From Pseudofabraea citricarpa (lineage: Eukaryota > Ascomycota > Leotiomycetes > Helotiales > Dermateaceae): a stretch of 64,000 nt of DNA. Position numbers and translations under genes: made by a program. The stretch spans positions 1,488,001 to 1,552,000 of the forward strand of contig JAPWGK010000007.1 of the NCBI GenBank assembly GCA_029641185.1, in the 5' to 3' direction. Of this stretch, positions 49,728 through 60,692 are shown one piece after another; position 1 is the stretch's first letter, and the number at the start of each line of letters is the position of its first letter. A model generated the notes under the pieces. It was given only the letters and a program-made list of their open reading frames with translations, was not told the origin of the DNA and did no database searches.

Positions 49728-50552
49728 TTAATCCTCCTTGCTACCGTCCACTGGGTCTGTGGGATCTCGGAGTTCGGCAATTCCACCAAGGATAGCATCT
49801 GCACCACATTTCATCACAAAGCCAGCAACTAATACTCCACAGACGGAGTCGACCACGACCGCCTGAGGAAACAGATGTGTGGCTACAGTAGCAATGACTG
49901 CTAACATAGTTGTGAGAGAATCCATTCTGTGATGTGCAGCATTGGCTGCTAAGATCAGGGAGTGGTTTCTCCGAGCCACTTTCATTGCTAAACACGAAAT
50001 ATTAGCCGGTTGCGCGTCGAACAAAACAAGTAGAACGAGGATGGGGAAGCTACAAATTAATTGCGACCGAGTTGTAAATTACTTACTTATAAGATAGATG
50101 AATTCTTTAACGAGGATAGACCCAACGGCTAACCAGGCTGCATAAAAACTCGGTATAGTAGAGCTGGGGGAATCTTCTCCACCGAGGTCTGAAATTCCTC
50201 CATCCAGCAAGTGGTTTTCGTAGAGATGTTGACTCGCTTCCCACGCAAATGAAAACCCTCCTGTGAGTACCATGAAGCCGATGACGATACTGCCGATGCT
50301 TTCTATTTTTTTGCTGTCGTTGAAGATGGCTTGGAAGGAAGATGGGTTCTTTGAGGGCGAGAAGCTTAAATATGCACTCAGAAAAATGGAGACAAGTGCT
50401 ATCATGTCGACAAATGAGTCTCCCATTGAGTGGTAACCGTCGGCGGTAAGTGCTTGACTGCGGAATTTCCAACCTCCGATAACCTTAACGACACCGATAG
50501 TGACATTGGCATAAAGCCCAAGTCGAGTAACTCTCAAGCTGTCAGGATCCAT
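49728..50552 (-). CDS. Short CDF-family cation transporter (Mmt1-like)
   Basis: Two exons, 50087-50552 and 49728-49987; the intron (49988-50086) has donor GTAAGT and acceptor TTTAG. The product is 241 residues. CDF metal-site motifs are present: ADGYHSMGDSFVD in TM2 (H-x3-D) and ANAAHHRMDS in TM5 (H-x3-D). The junction rebuilds TMKVARRNHS, typical of the mitochondrial iron exporter-like Mmt1/Mmt2 group. The protein lacks the long N-terminal presequence and the C-terminal cytosolic domain of Mmt proteins (usually over 400 residues). It is therefore either a truncated paralogue or has extra exons that I cannot see. The frame upstream of the chosen ATG stays open to 50750, but it contains a splice-like site and is not conserved-looking. 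Predicted role: proton-coupled export of Fe2+/Zn2+/Mn2+. Confidence 0.75.
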
Positions 50553-53284
50553 CTTTAGTAATTGTGTGGTAGAGAATGTAAAGGAATGAAGTATTGTGTG
50601 TAATTGAATTGTTCTCCAGTCGCCGGACGAGTTGAATAAGTACTTACTCCTTGAGGTTGTAAAGCCAAGTCGGTTAAATCTTAGCAACGTAACTCCTGCC
50701 ACTGGACGCGCGTAAGCATGATGAATCGGTACGCGACCCCGGTACCTCAAGATTTCCCGGTAGACGAATCCTCTACTCCCACCAATGATAATCGCAGCAT
50801 TAGTAGCAGGATTGATCCATTAGCATCCATTTGCAGGGGAAGTTTGCAGAGAATCTGATACAAGGCTGAGTAAGTTAAGCATAAGGGGGTGGGTTAGGAG
50901 GCTATTTGTATATTTAAGCGGACCACGGCAGTGCTCCGCCGAGGGATTATTCAAAGTGCAACGCAACACTAAAATTTGTTTGCGAACATTGTAGAAGCGA
51001 GATCCGTCTGAGTTGTATCATACGAGTACATTCGCAATGCACACTGTACTAGTCATGAAAGTAATAGCCGAGTTCATCCCGGAATACGTTTTGAGAAGAT
51101 ATTTGTAACTTCTCCTGCAATCAACCACTTGGCAATATATATACCCTCTCATTTCTAAATCCATTTGTCTTCCTTAGCGCGTTGTTAGATTTTATACATT
51201 TCTCTAGATAACAATTTCATTCTCTTATATATTATTAAAACAAAACTTGTAAAAGGTCAAGTATCATAATCTGAGTAAGGGAAATGATACTTTTATAAAT
51301 AACTTTTATATTCAGGTAAGTCTTTTCTTTGCTGATCTTCATCATCAAGCTCTGTAACCTTGCTCGCAATAAAGTCAAATAGAATAAAATATTCTGAAGA
51401 CAACGGATAAAACCCAGCGAAATTTGATTCTTTCCATTATTCGGGGAAAGTGTCTTGGCGAGTCCGAGCTTCAAGCCTTGACCCTTTGGAAAGTTAGTAT
51501 CAAGAGCTTAAAGTGAAAGAAATAAACGCCAAAGGCACCTCGCCGTAGCTCACTGAGAACAGCAATAGTGACGACAGTGATTGCCTGATCATATCTGCCA
51601 TACCCAACGATCGCAATAACAATGATTAGCCAGAGCTATTCGTATCGCAATTCCCTATTTCTGATTCTAGTAGTCCTAGAGGAAACGAGAAATAAAGTCC
51701 TAAATATATCGCTTCCGCATTTGCAAGGGAGGCGAGGATGCTTAGTACGCTAAGAGAGGTATCAGCAATTGAACGAGCCGCGCACAAATAATACTCGAAC
51801 TTAGTACCAGAGATCCTGGAACTTATAACGTTGTGGCTTATAAGTAGGACAAAGAAAGAACAACGCTATAAAAGAACGGTATATCTACCACGAGTTTTGT
51901 CGTTAATTCTAGGCAATAACAAAGGATTTTAATAGGAGCCTACACTAGCGTGGCCTAATTCCTAGAATAACTATCGTGAAGGTGGTAGATGAACTTGAGA
52001 TTACTAAGCTGGCTAACTGGAAATTAATTTTAAAACGGGCAAGGAGAGCATCAATATAGACTGAACTAGTTGATATATTCAAGGGCAATCTGGAGCACCC
52101 TAGTGTTATGCTGTGCGTCATCCCAAACGCGACGTACCGGTAGGAGACACTAAAAATGTCTAATCGCAAAGTGCTTTTGATGGAATTCGTTCGAAGCTAT
52201 AAGAGCCAGATAGTGGGATTATGGCAAGAATCAAAGCTGCGAATACTCTATATTAGGCCTTGATACAAGATAATCCATCCAGAAGTGATCCTCCTATAGA
52301 GCCCGCCAATGAAGTCTTGCCTTTTAAATAGATGGCTAGAACTGAAACATAATCATATGTATATATTTAGTAATGCAGAACATAGTAATACAAGTAGATA
52401 ACATCAAAAACATATAGAGCCTGGTTTTTCTGTACCTCCACCTTAGTAGCAAAGTACAACGTGTCTGTGCCAGTTGAGGAGTAGTCTCTACTTTTAAGGC
52501 CCTCTTCCCTATTGACTATTACTGTTACTTCTCCAAATACTCCTAGTCAAGGAGTTTACTATCCTCAGTTCAATCAGAATACCGACATCTTTTTGTATGA
52601 GAGGTAGAACTACGTGCTGTAAAGACTGAGGTTTGACTTCGCCGCATGAAGCAATGAGGAGCCAATCGCGTGATAACCCTTCGCTTAGACAACTTCCCTA
52701 AGTCCCACTCGAAGCCTTCCACCTTTTACTTCGAGATCTATCTCAAGTTGAAGCTGTCGAGATTGACAAAAGGCCACGCCAAATTTTGCGACTTCTAGCG
52801 CTCTGTGATCGAATTCGCTAACTTTTTAATGTCTGCGCGCCCGTAGTCGTCAGTGGATAGTCAGAGCATCCAGGACCGCGTCTGTGACGACAACTGCAAC
52901 ACTTGTTGCTATTATAATATACATTTTATACGAAGGATTGACTGGCTCGTATTGTGAATAGCATTTCGAACTGAAAGAGGCTCGTGTTGCCTGACAGGCG
53001 TTTGGAATGCTTTGCGAGAAGTGACTGCTGGAATATTATTTGCTGTGTGGGGGTGGAATCTTTTACGCGTTTAGGAATTGATCTACAAGTTCTAATATGG
53101 TTAGCTGATGAGATTTATTGCATTGAAGTAGGCGTAATGTATGTTTCAACTTTCATGATTTGATTCTGTGTTACCACTCTCTTCGGAGGAATAAAGTGAA
53201 GCGATGAGGGCGTTATTTGTGTCGTTCGGGATGTGATATAGTAGTCTATATTGCTGTCTAGCTTTCTCACAACATGCAACTTTT
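50553..53284. other. Long gene-poor stretch with possible transposon relics
   Basis: About 2.7 kb without a convincing gene. Short open frames (51235-51474, 51945-52169, both minus) have no recognisable motifs. Between 52480 and 52780 a plus-strand frame is readable apart from TAG/TGA/TAA breaks, in the manner of an old coding relic, but I cannot assign it. The right part holds the 3' flank of the oxidoreductase gene. Confidence 0.35.
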
Positions 53285-54382
53285 TTACTTCATAACAATG
53301 CACACCTTTCCAATATGGCTTCCACCAATGAGATAGTCAAATGCAGCATGGACATCTTCGCTGTTGAAATCAAACTCCTTCTCAACTGGTAGAGACAATT
53401 TCTTCTTCAACACAAATCTCACCAGCTCTTCTGCCAACTGCTTTGAACCAACTGTGATTCCTCTGATGACAGCTCCCTTGGCAAGGGCAAGCCCAGCCAC
53501 GTCAGGCATATCCTCCTGCTTGGCCGTAGAGAGGAAGCCGACAACAGAAATGTTGCCCCCCATAGCAATGCACTCTGTACTCTGTTTGATGGTACCTGAT
53601 CCTCCATTCTCGAAAATATAGTCTACCCCCTGACCCCCTGTGATTCTGTTCGCCTCACTTGCCCAATCCGGCATCTTCTTGTAGTTGATGGTATAGTCGG
53701 CTCCGTACTTCATCTGGACAAATGCGAGCTTCTCGTCTGAAGAGGAAGTAATAATGGTTGTGGCACCAGCAGCCTTTGCAAGGATAAGGCCTGTGATGGA
53801 GACACCTCCGGTACCTAGTCTCGTCAATATAGTTCATACTTTATAATTTTGTTTGAGCATAGAACACATGCCTTGGAATAGAACGGTGTGGCCAGGCTTC
53901 AATGGCTGATTGCCATATAGAACATTCCACGCGGTAACGCCGGTGCATACCAGTGCCGCCATTTCTGCGAAGCTAAGACCCGACCCCTCGGGAATCTTGA
54001 TCAGGGCACTGCTAGGGAACGCAACATACTCGCGCAGAACGCCATCCACTGGGCCACCATGGCCATGGTTCCAATCCTTCTGGGGTCCAAAGAGGTTGGT
54101 AGGATCAAACACAGCTATTACACTATCGCCTTCCTCAAAACCTTCCACAGAGGAACCGACCTGAACGATCTCTCCGGCAGAATCAGAGCATGGAACGACC
54201 TGATCTTTAACAGGGAAAGGATAGCCTCCATTGGCAACTACGACGTCGCGAAAGTTGAGAGAAACGGCACGAATCTTGACCAGGACTTCATGCTTATCAA
54301 TCGTAGGGATTGCCTCCTCGACTTGCTTGATGCTCTGATGACCTGTGCGACTCTGAAGACGGAAGACGACTTGGTTGGACAT
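53285..54382 (-). CDS. Zinc-type alcohol dehydrogenase-like MDR oxidoreductase
   Basis: Two exons, 53872-54382 and 53285-53814; 346 residues, the normal size for the medium-chain dehydrogenase/reductase superfamily. The catalytic fold opens with VSLNFRDVVVANGGYP and CSDSAGEIVQVG. The nucleotide-binding turn is rebuilt across the intron as FQGTGGVSITG, with Ser-rich TSSSDEKL after the second strand, which favours NADPH. It resembles the S. pombe C1773.06c type of putative zinc-type ADHs. The full set of structural-zinc cysteines of classical ADHs is absent, so it may be a quinone- or enone-reductase. The intron has a GC donor (GCATGT...CTAG): only this choice keeps the conserved GTGG loop. It is divergent from a Zn2Cys6 gene 710 bp away. 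Confidence 0.88.
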
Positions 54383-55092
54383 GATCGCAGTAGTAGGCGA
54401 GAAGATGGCTGGGACTGTATAATGAGAGGATAGCTTGTTGAAAGAGGAGTAAGGTGATGGTGCTGTTTTGCTTGATGTGCCGACGATCAGATATATCTTC
54501 TGTTGACTTGGTAAGCAGTCTCGATCATTCCACTTTCCGGCGTATCACAACGCCACGAGCTGAACTGAGTTTTACTGATACGTGTGGAACTCTTTCATTA
54601 TAATTTATAACATTGTTGTGTAAGCGAGTGAGGAAGACATTAAGTCAAGGACAACTTGGGCAAGAATAACACAAATCAATGGCGTAGGTCGACGAAAGCG
54701 AGGTCCAGCCGCGCCAGGTGCCCAATCGAGTAGGAATAAGAAATGCAAGCGCCAAGCTCGGCTGGCTGCGGTTGCTTGTAAAAGTAATTATGGGTCATTA
54801 TGGGGTCTACTACAAAGGTGGGGCATACCAAGCACTTTTAATAGAACTACGTTACCGCAACCGCAAGCACTGCTTCGACTTTACCAAAAGAAAAGAGAAA
54901 CATATTGTTTCATTTTCTCATGCACAGCACAACCACAGCCGGGTGGTGCGCTTGCCTTACGACTGTCTTTTGATTCTTGCAAGACTCTGGCCCTCGAATA
55001 CCGTAGCAATCGCCAGACTCATACGCTTGTAGCTCAACCCGTAATTCTGGGGCTTACAGTCTGCTATGCCTGTGGATAACGGCAGTCATCTC
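54383..55092. promoter_or_regulatory. Shared upstream region of oxidoreductase and Zn2Cys6 regulator
   Basis: The two genes point away from each other across 710 bp, a common arrangement for a regulator and its target in fungi. The frame at 54718-55032 has no motifs and I do not call it a gene. Confidence 0.45.
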
Positions 55093-57196
55093 ATGAGGCC
55101 CTTTCGGAGTCGGTCACGGCGGGGCTGGTTAGCCATTAATCTTTTTATGATCTTCCTCTACTGACTCATGTTTCCTAGCTTAACATGCCGGCAGCAACGA
55201 CTGAAATGTATATTATTCGCCACCCTTGCATATTCGACCCTATTACTGTGATGCAACCAGGCTGATTGTATTTTTCCTAGGTGATGAGAATGGCCCAAGG
55301 TGTGGGAACTGCAGTCGTCTGGACAGGCATTGCAGATGGGGACTTAAAGCATCATTCCACCCATCAAGGATAGTTCGACTGTCTCCTTCGGACTCAACAA
55401 ATCTATCTAGAATAGAGTCAGGAAGATGCAATGCAAACAATTTTGCGGTATGTTTCCTGCGTAGCTCCGTGCCCGAAACATCGTTCTTACAAGCCATGGT
55501 ATACAGGCTTCTAACATCTTAAATCTGTAGTTTATAGATGACACTCAAGACATTGTGCGAGAGTATACCGGACGCGATGAAGTGGATTTCCAACACAATT
55601 CAGGTGGCGCAGATGATGGTACATCCCGAAATAACCAAAGTCATAGCCCGGAAATAACAGGGGAACGCTATGCGATCAGTTCTACAACTCAAAATGTTCG
55701 ACTTAGCCGCTCCGTCCGAAACAGAGTCGCATTTCTAGCGTCAGAGGTGAATGTCAGTGAGTCCGAATCACTAAGCAATGTGAGGCTCGCCCGAATCCTG
55801 AACCCGGAACCGCCTCCTATTCCTGACCAGCCCACGTATACGGCGAGAAGTAACATCTCTATCGTGCTCCCCAAGGATACAACGTCAGTAAATCCGTTAA
55901 ACCACTCATCCGGAAAGGTCCTGGCTTGGCCGATTAACGACCATATGAAGGCGGGTCTGCTAGCGTCATACTTTCGAGATACTTCAAGGTGGTGCGAAGT
56001 GACGAATTCTTCAAACCCCTTTTCCACAACCTGGAGTCACCTAGTAATAGAAGCTCAAGTGTTCGGCGCAGCTGCAGTGGCGCTCGCTTCCATAAAAAGT
56101 TTGAGAGGCAATGGCACTTCCACATTGCTTGCTCGCGAACTGTACGATTTTGCTCGTGAAACACTTCGATATCTCGGAGAGGAACATCACGAAGGGACTC
56201 TCTTTGCAACAACACTTCTCTGCATGTATTGCTCAGCTTCAGAAAAGACCGTTGAAGAACAATTTATCCTTCTTGACTGTGCATCTCTATTACAAGCGAC
56301 TAATGCCCATAATATTTCAAGTAGTGTGTTGTCTGCTTGCTTCTGGGCCTTTGCTAGGCAAGGTATATTCCAAGTCAATAATAATGACATGATCGCCTGA
56401 GCTCACAGTTCAATAGATATCTGGGCAGCCTACTCAGCTGGACGCTCGACTCTGATACCTATTAGCACTTGGATGATAGGACAAGAGGAAGTACCTCAAT
56501 CAGCTATTCAAGACGCTTATAGTAATCAAGCCATTTACATTACCGCACAAATTATTAACGAGCTTTCTGGACAGTGTATGAATATGAACGAAGCTAGGCT
56601 ACAAAATCTTTGGACAGAATTACAAACATGGGTGATTGAACGACCACAACCTGTGCGATGCATCATGGAAGTGGAAGCCTCGGGAGACTCGGCCTTCCCA
56701 ACTATCTTGTTTAGTAGTCCATCAGCTGGTATGATGTAGGAGCTTTAGTACAACTCGTTTCTTACTGACAAACTGAGATAGTATGCGGGAATATATACTA
56801 CCATGTAGCATCTATTCTACTTCTTGCGACCGGCAAGATCTCTGACGAGTCTTCTGCTATGGTGAGCCTTACTTTTGACCAACCTCGATTGGAATTTGCT
56901 GACTTTCAACTTCTTTAGGCTTCACCCGTTTGCCATGCTCGCCGTGCTGTAGGAATTTCAATTACCAACAATGACCAGTAAAATTCCCCTAAAGCAGAAA
57001 GGAGAGAACCTAGCTAACTTTGTCTAACAGTGCGAATCTCGTTAATAACATCCATCTCGTTTGCGTAGCCGCACGTTATGTTCCGACCGGTGTAGAGAGA
57101 TCAGCTCTTCTAAAACATCTTAAGGAGATTGAGGTCATGACTGGGTGGAGAACTACGAGCCCTATTCTAGAATTGGAGAGGCTATGGGGTTTATAG
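55093..57196 (+). CDS. Zn2Cys6 transcription factor, eight exons
   Basis: Exons by splice logic: 55093-55127, 55179-55207, 55281-55447, 55531-56362, 56417-56728, 56782-56861, 56919-56977 and 57031-57196. The total is 1,680 nt, or 559 residues with all phases consistent. The zinc cluster is spread over the first three exons: C12-x2-C15-x6-C22 (CLTCRQQRLKC) and C29-x2-C32-x6-C39 (CGNCSRLDRHC). This is a complete consensus cluster that rises only after two introns are removed. The C-terminal part (WSHLVIEAQVFGAAAVALAS and later) resembles the fungal-specific regulatory region (Fungal_trans_2 style), as inference. It is probably a nuclear regulator of a neighbouring pathway, with the divergent oxidoreductase as first candidate. 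Confidence 0.83.
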
Positions 57197-58251
57197 GTTT
57201 GAAGGTAGATTTACGGTAGGGCCCTTGGCAGGTGGATCTAACAATGTGACAGAAATTACATACTATATACCTCTCAAGACTCATTAATGTCAAGTCAATT
57301 AACTAGCAAATTTAGTACCCTGTGGGTGCCAGCGTAATAAGTTGGCATTTTTGGGTGATATGTGAGTAATTTGCTGTAATTCATACTAGTACATGCCTGG
57401 CAGATTAGGATTTGGTAATATTATTATAATACGGTGTATTGTTCCTCGGTCCAACCGCAGCCTTTCAGCGCCCTCTATATGCTAAAATTAGGCACATATA
57501 TGTCTAACTACTTTAAGTGGAATAGTATCATCTGGTATCGATATAATCCGGGTTCCTCGGGCACGTTGTAGAACAGGTTGAATAGGTTGTGTAAAAAAGA
57601 TTGTCTGGGTGGTTGCAGAAGAGAAGAGCTCCTATTATGGAGGAGGAGTTTAAATACAGGTATCAGACTTCAGGAGTCAGGTTTTACTACCAGTTTCACA
57701 AAGTTTCACTGGCTTCAAGCTACTATATTAGACCTACTTTTACCTATACATATATCACCTTTCAGACCTAGTTTATTCTGTAATCGAGTTGATTTTCAAG
57801 AATCCAACAATAGGCAATAGTACTAGCGCGCGTTCATTCCTTGCTACAATGTTCCCATAGAGAGCGAGGATCATCGAATATGTAAATTAAATGCAATTCT
57901 TGTAGGCTGTCTTACGTCACTCAAATGAGTTTCAATAAAGCCAAAACAACAGACATTAAAGTTTATTGAAAGAACAGAATACTAACTGTAACTAACATGG
58001 TCCATCATTTTAGTCGTGGGACGGATATCAAGGATTACGTCATGGACCTGCACATGTAACGATTTTTTAAGTAATCGGCACCATTCTGGCCCCAATTTAC
58101 TTTTGAACGACACTGTCCTCAAAACACATGCGTTCTGCGTCTAAGGCTGATGATTCCCTCATAAAAGGCAGTCTTTTCACACCTTCAATCTGAGCATTTT
58201 AACAACCATACTTAAACAAACAAAGCACACCAAATCATACCATCCCCAATC
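57197..58251. other. Intergenic region
   Basis: About 1 kb without a supported gene. It contains the upstream region of the RBR ligase gene, including an AACAAACAAAGCAC-type leader just before 58252. Confidence 0.45.
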
Positions 58252-59651
58252 ATGGCATCTGCTAACACCTTTCTTCAACTTGACGACGAGAGCTTTGCTC
58301 TGGAGCTTCAACTCGAAGAGATTGAAGCTCAGCGAGAGCTTCAAACCGGCAAATGGACCGAAGATAATCCTCCTGACTTTGCAATAGCGTTCGATGAGTT
58401 CGAGGCCGAGCTAAATAAGGCAATCTTTTTGGTGGAGGACTTGAAATTGGCTCACAGCATTGCCAAAGCTATTGATTCCGATGCTATGGCCATCGAAGAA
58501 TCAAGGGTCGAAGAGACACAGTCCGCTCAAGATCGAGACTTCGCTCTAAGCTTGAATGAAGATGAAAATTTGTCAGTCCAGGATTTCACCGAAAGACCAG
58601 AGATGTCTCGCCTGGGGATGGACTCGGTTGACTGGGACCATGTCCTGCAAGTCACAGATACTTCGACTTTTAGCGACAAGTCGTGTAGCACTGTTGCTGG
58701 CCCCTCGACCCACTACACTCTCCGCCAGAAAGCTGTTCTTGATCACTTGCCACAACTCAAGGTTGAATGCAGTGTATGTGGAGACTTCTTTCATCCTCAC
58801 TTCACTGTGCGCTTGAGATGCAGTGATATATATTGCAAGCCGTGCCTCAAATCCTTCTTCCTGAGAGTTGCCAAGGACGAATCCCTCTTCCCACCAAAAT
58901 GTCACCGCCAACCGGTTGACTTCTCGACCATCGAAGCAGACTTCTCAGCCGATGAGATAACTGCCTATCGAAGTGCAGAGCTAGAGTTTACCAGCACGAA
59001 TAGAGTTTACTGCGCTGACCCGGAGTGCGCCAAGTTTATTCCTGTGCAGCAACGAAACCCGGATGCTGCGTCCTGTCAGACTTGTGGTGCCCTAACTTGC
59101 ATGTACTGCAAAGCATTAGCACATGATGGTGGGTGCCCTGCAGATGAAGCAAGGCAGAGCCTCATCGATTTCGCGGAGGAGCAAGGTTGGAAGCCATGTG
59201 TCGGATGTGGTGAAATGGTGTTTCGATATGAGGGCTGTGACCACATGACGTAAGTTATATCTTCTGCTGCCTAGTGTGCAAGTAAGAAACTGATCCACAG
59301 TCCAGTTGTAGATGTGGTGCCGAGTTCTGTTATAGATGTGGTGTAACGTGGAAGGAATGTCCATGTGGTGACTGGGTGCCGGAACTGCTTAACGGACGAG
59401 CCCAGGTAATTGTTGACAGAGAGGCAGCACAGCCCTTAGCGCCTGCTATTCGTCAACAGCGAGTGTTTGCTATGGAACGGGAATTACAAGCAAACCACGA
59501 GTGTAATCATAGTGGCAAGTTTACTAGACTTGAAGGATCGCGGCGTGGTGAGGTATGTGAGATATGTGGGGCGAGACATTACAAGTATATCTTATCTTGT
59601 AAAAGTTGTCATATGCTAGCTTGCGAAGACTGTCGACGGCATAGAGTATAA
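58252..59651 (+). CDS. RBR-type E3 ubiquitin ligase (RING1-IBR-RING2)
   Basis: Two exons, 58252-59249 and 59306-59651, with a 56-bp intron (donor GTAAGT, acceptor TCCAG, chosen because it alone restores HMTCRCGAEFCYRCG). The product is 447 residues. RING1 is at about 173-217 (CSVC...CSDIYCKPC), the IBR at about 254-295 (CADPEC...CQTC...CMYC) and RING2 at about 316-345 (CVGCG...EGCDHMTCRC). The expected catalytic Cys of RING2 is C329 in EGCDHM, by analogy with parkin and HHARI. The enzyme would take ubiquitin from an E2 onto this Cys and then onto substrate. The N-terminal 150 residues are acidic and helical with ALELQLEEIEAQREL-type coiled segments, found in many fungal RBR proteins. A Cys-rich tail (CEICG...CKSC...CEDC) could bind another zinc. 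Confidence 0.92.
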
Positions 59652-60692
59652 ATTATCAGATACAGATACTTGTTTGAAAGTATCGCGACCTTAAAACAAT
59701 CTTAAAATACCGCACCTCACCTGTCACTAATGAAATGTAATTTTATTTCTTAAAAGAAAAAGATCATATATTTATAATTAAGAAAGCTTTACAAAATAGG
59801 AATTAATTTTCGCACTGGATTAGCAGCTTCCTAAGCTGACTCCTTGAGCTCCACGATATTCACCCGGTACGCGATGCTATTCTACCACAGGATCTGCAGA
59901 GCTATGACAGAGGGGGGATATAACTCCGTCATCCCCTCGATTATTACTCTTCGCGTGGTGGCAATAAATTCTTAGAGACCCGCTAGGCTTAGCGACGAAT
60001 CCCAGTATTCCTTGCTCATTCGGTCCACGGTTCCTGCTATAAGTCTACCACTTGTTGTTTTCACTAGCTTATTTTTAACTGCTAAGTTTCCTCTTTCCAC
60101 TTTATTACTTCCTCCACCGGTTCACCTTCCGTCTTAACGTATTTCTTCGTAGCCTCTAAGCTCGGTCCATGTGATAACTTTGGCGCGTTATAAGCATATA
60201 TTACAATATTTTCAGCTGCAGAATTTATATGCTGGGGTCTTCTAATAATAAAAGATATCGAGGATGTCTAGAAACTTTTTAAACCGCATTCGGTTTACTT
60301 TGTAATTAAGATTCTATTAAGTTCGGGTATTTATTTTAAATGTCCCCTAAATTACTCGGCGTTAAACTAAGAGAATATATTTATATTACTTCGGATAAAA
60401 GGTCAAATTATAATACATAAGAGATGAATTATCCTTAATTATTATTGGAAGAGAATTTAGCTACATAATGCGTTATATACTAGAGGCTTGTATTTTTAAA
60501 GTAATCGAAAAGAAGACGCAAATTAGTCATCTAAGAGCAATTATTAATGAATGACAATAGATGAGGTACTTATAGAGATAATCACGTCTACGTCTCAAAG
60601 GGATGGTAAGCTATTTCTCTAGAGTTCGTTTTGAAGGGTGAGCATAAGCTAGAGTTGATGATACTTTCACTTGTCTATTTGCATCATCGAAT
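59652..60692. other. Intergenic region with a minus-strand coding relic
   Basis: At about 59825-60090 the minus strand reads as coding-like sequence (for example KTTSGRLIAGTVDRMSKEYW) interrupted by TAA and TAG at positions where CAA/CAG would restore Gln, a RIP-like pattern. The family is unknown. The rest (60.2-60.6 kb) is AT-rich and featureless. Confidence 0.35.

Noticed and set aside
54718..55032. 104-residue plus-strand frame before the second Zn2Cys6 gene
   Set aside because: Low-information sequence with no motif; it lies in the shared promoter and ends before the true start codon.
59250..59315. Acceptor TGTAG| for the RBR gene intron
   Set aside because: It deletes two residues of the conserved HMTCRCG zinc motif; the upstream TCCAG| acceptor restores it.
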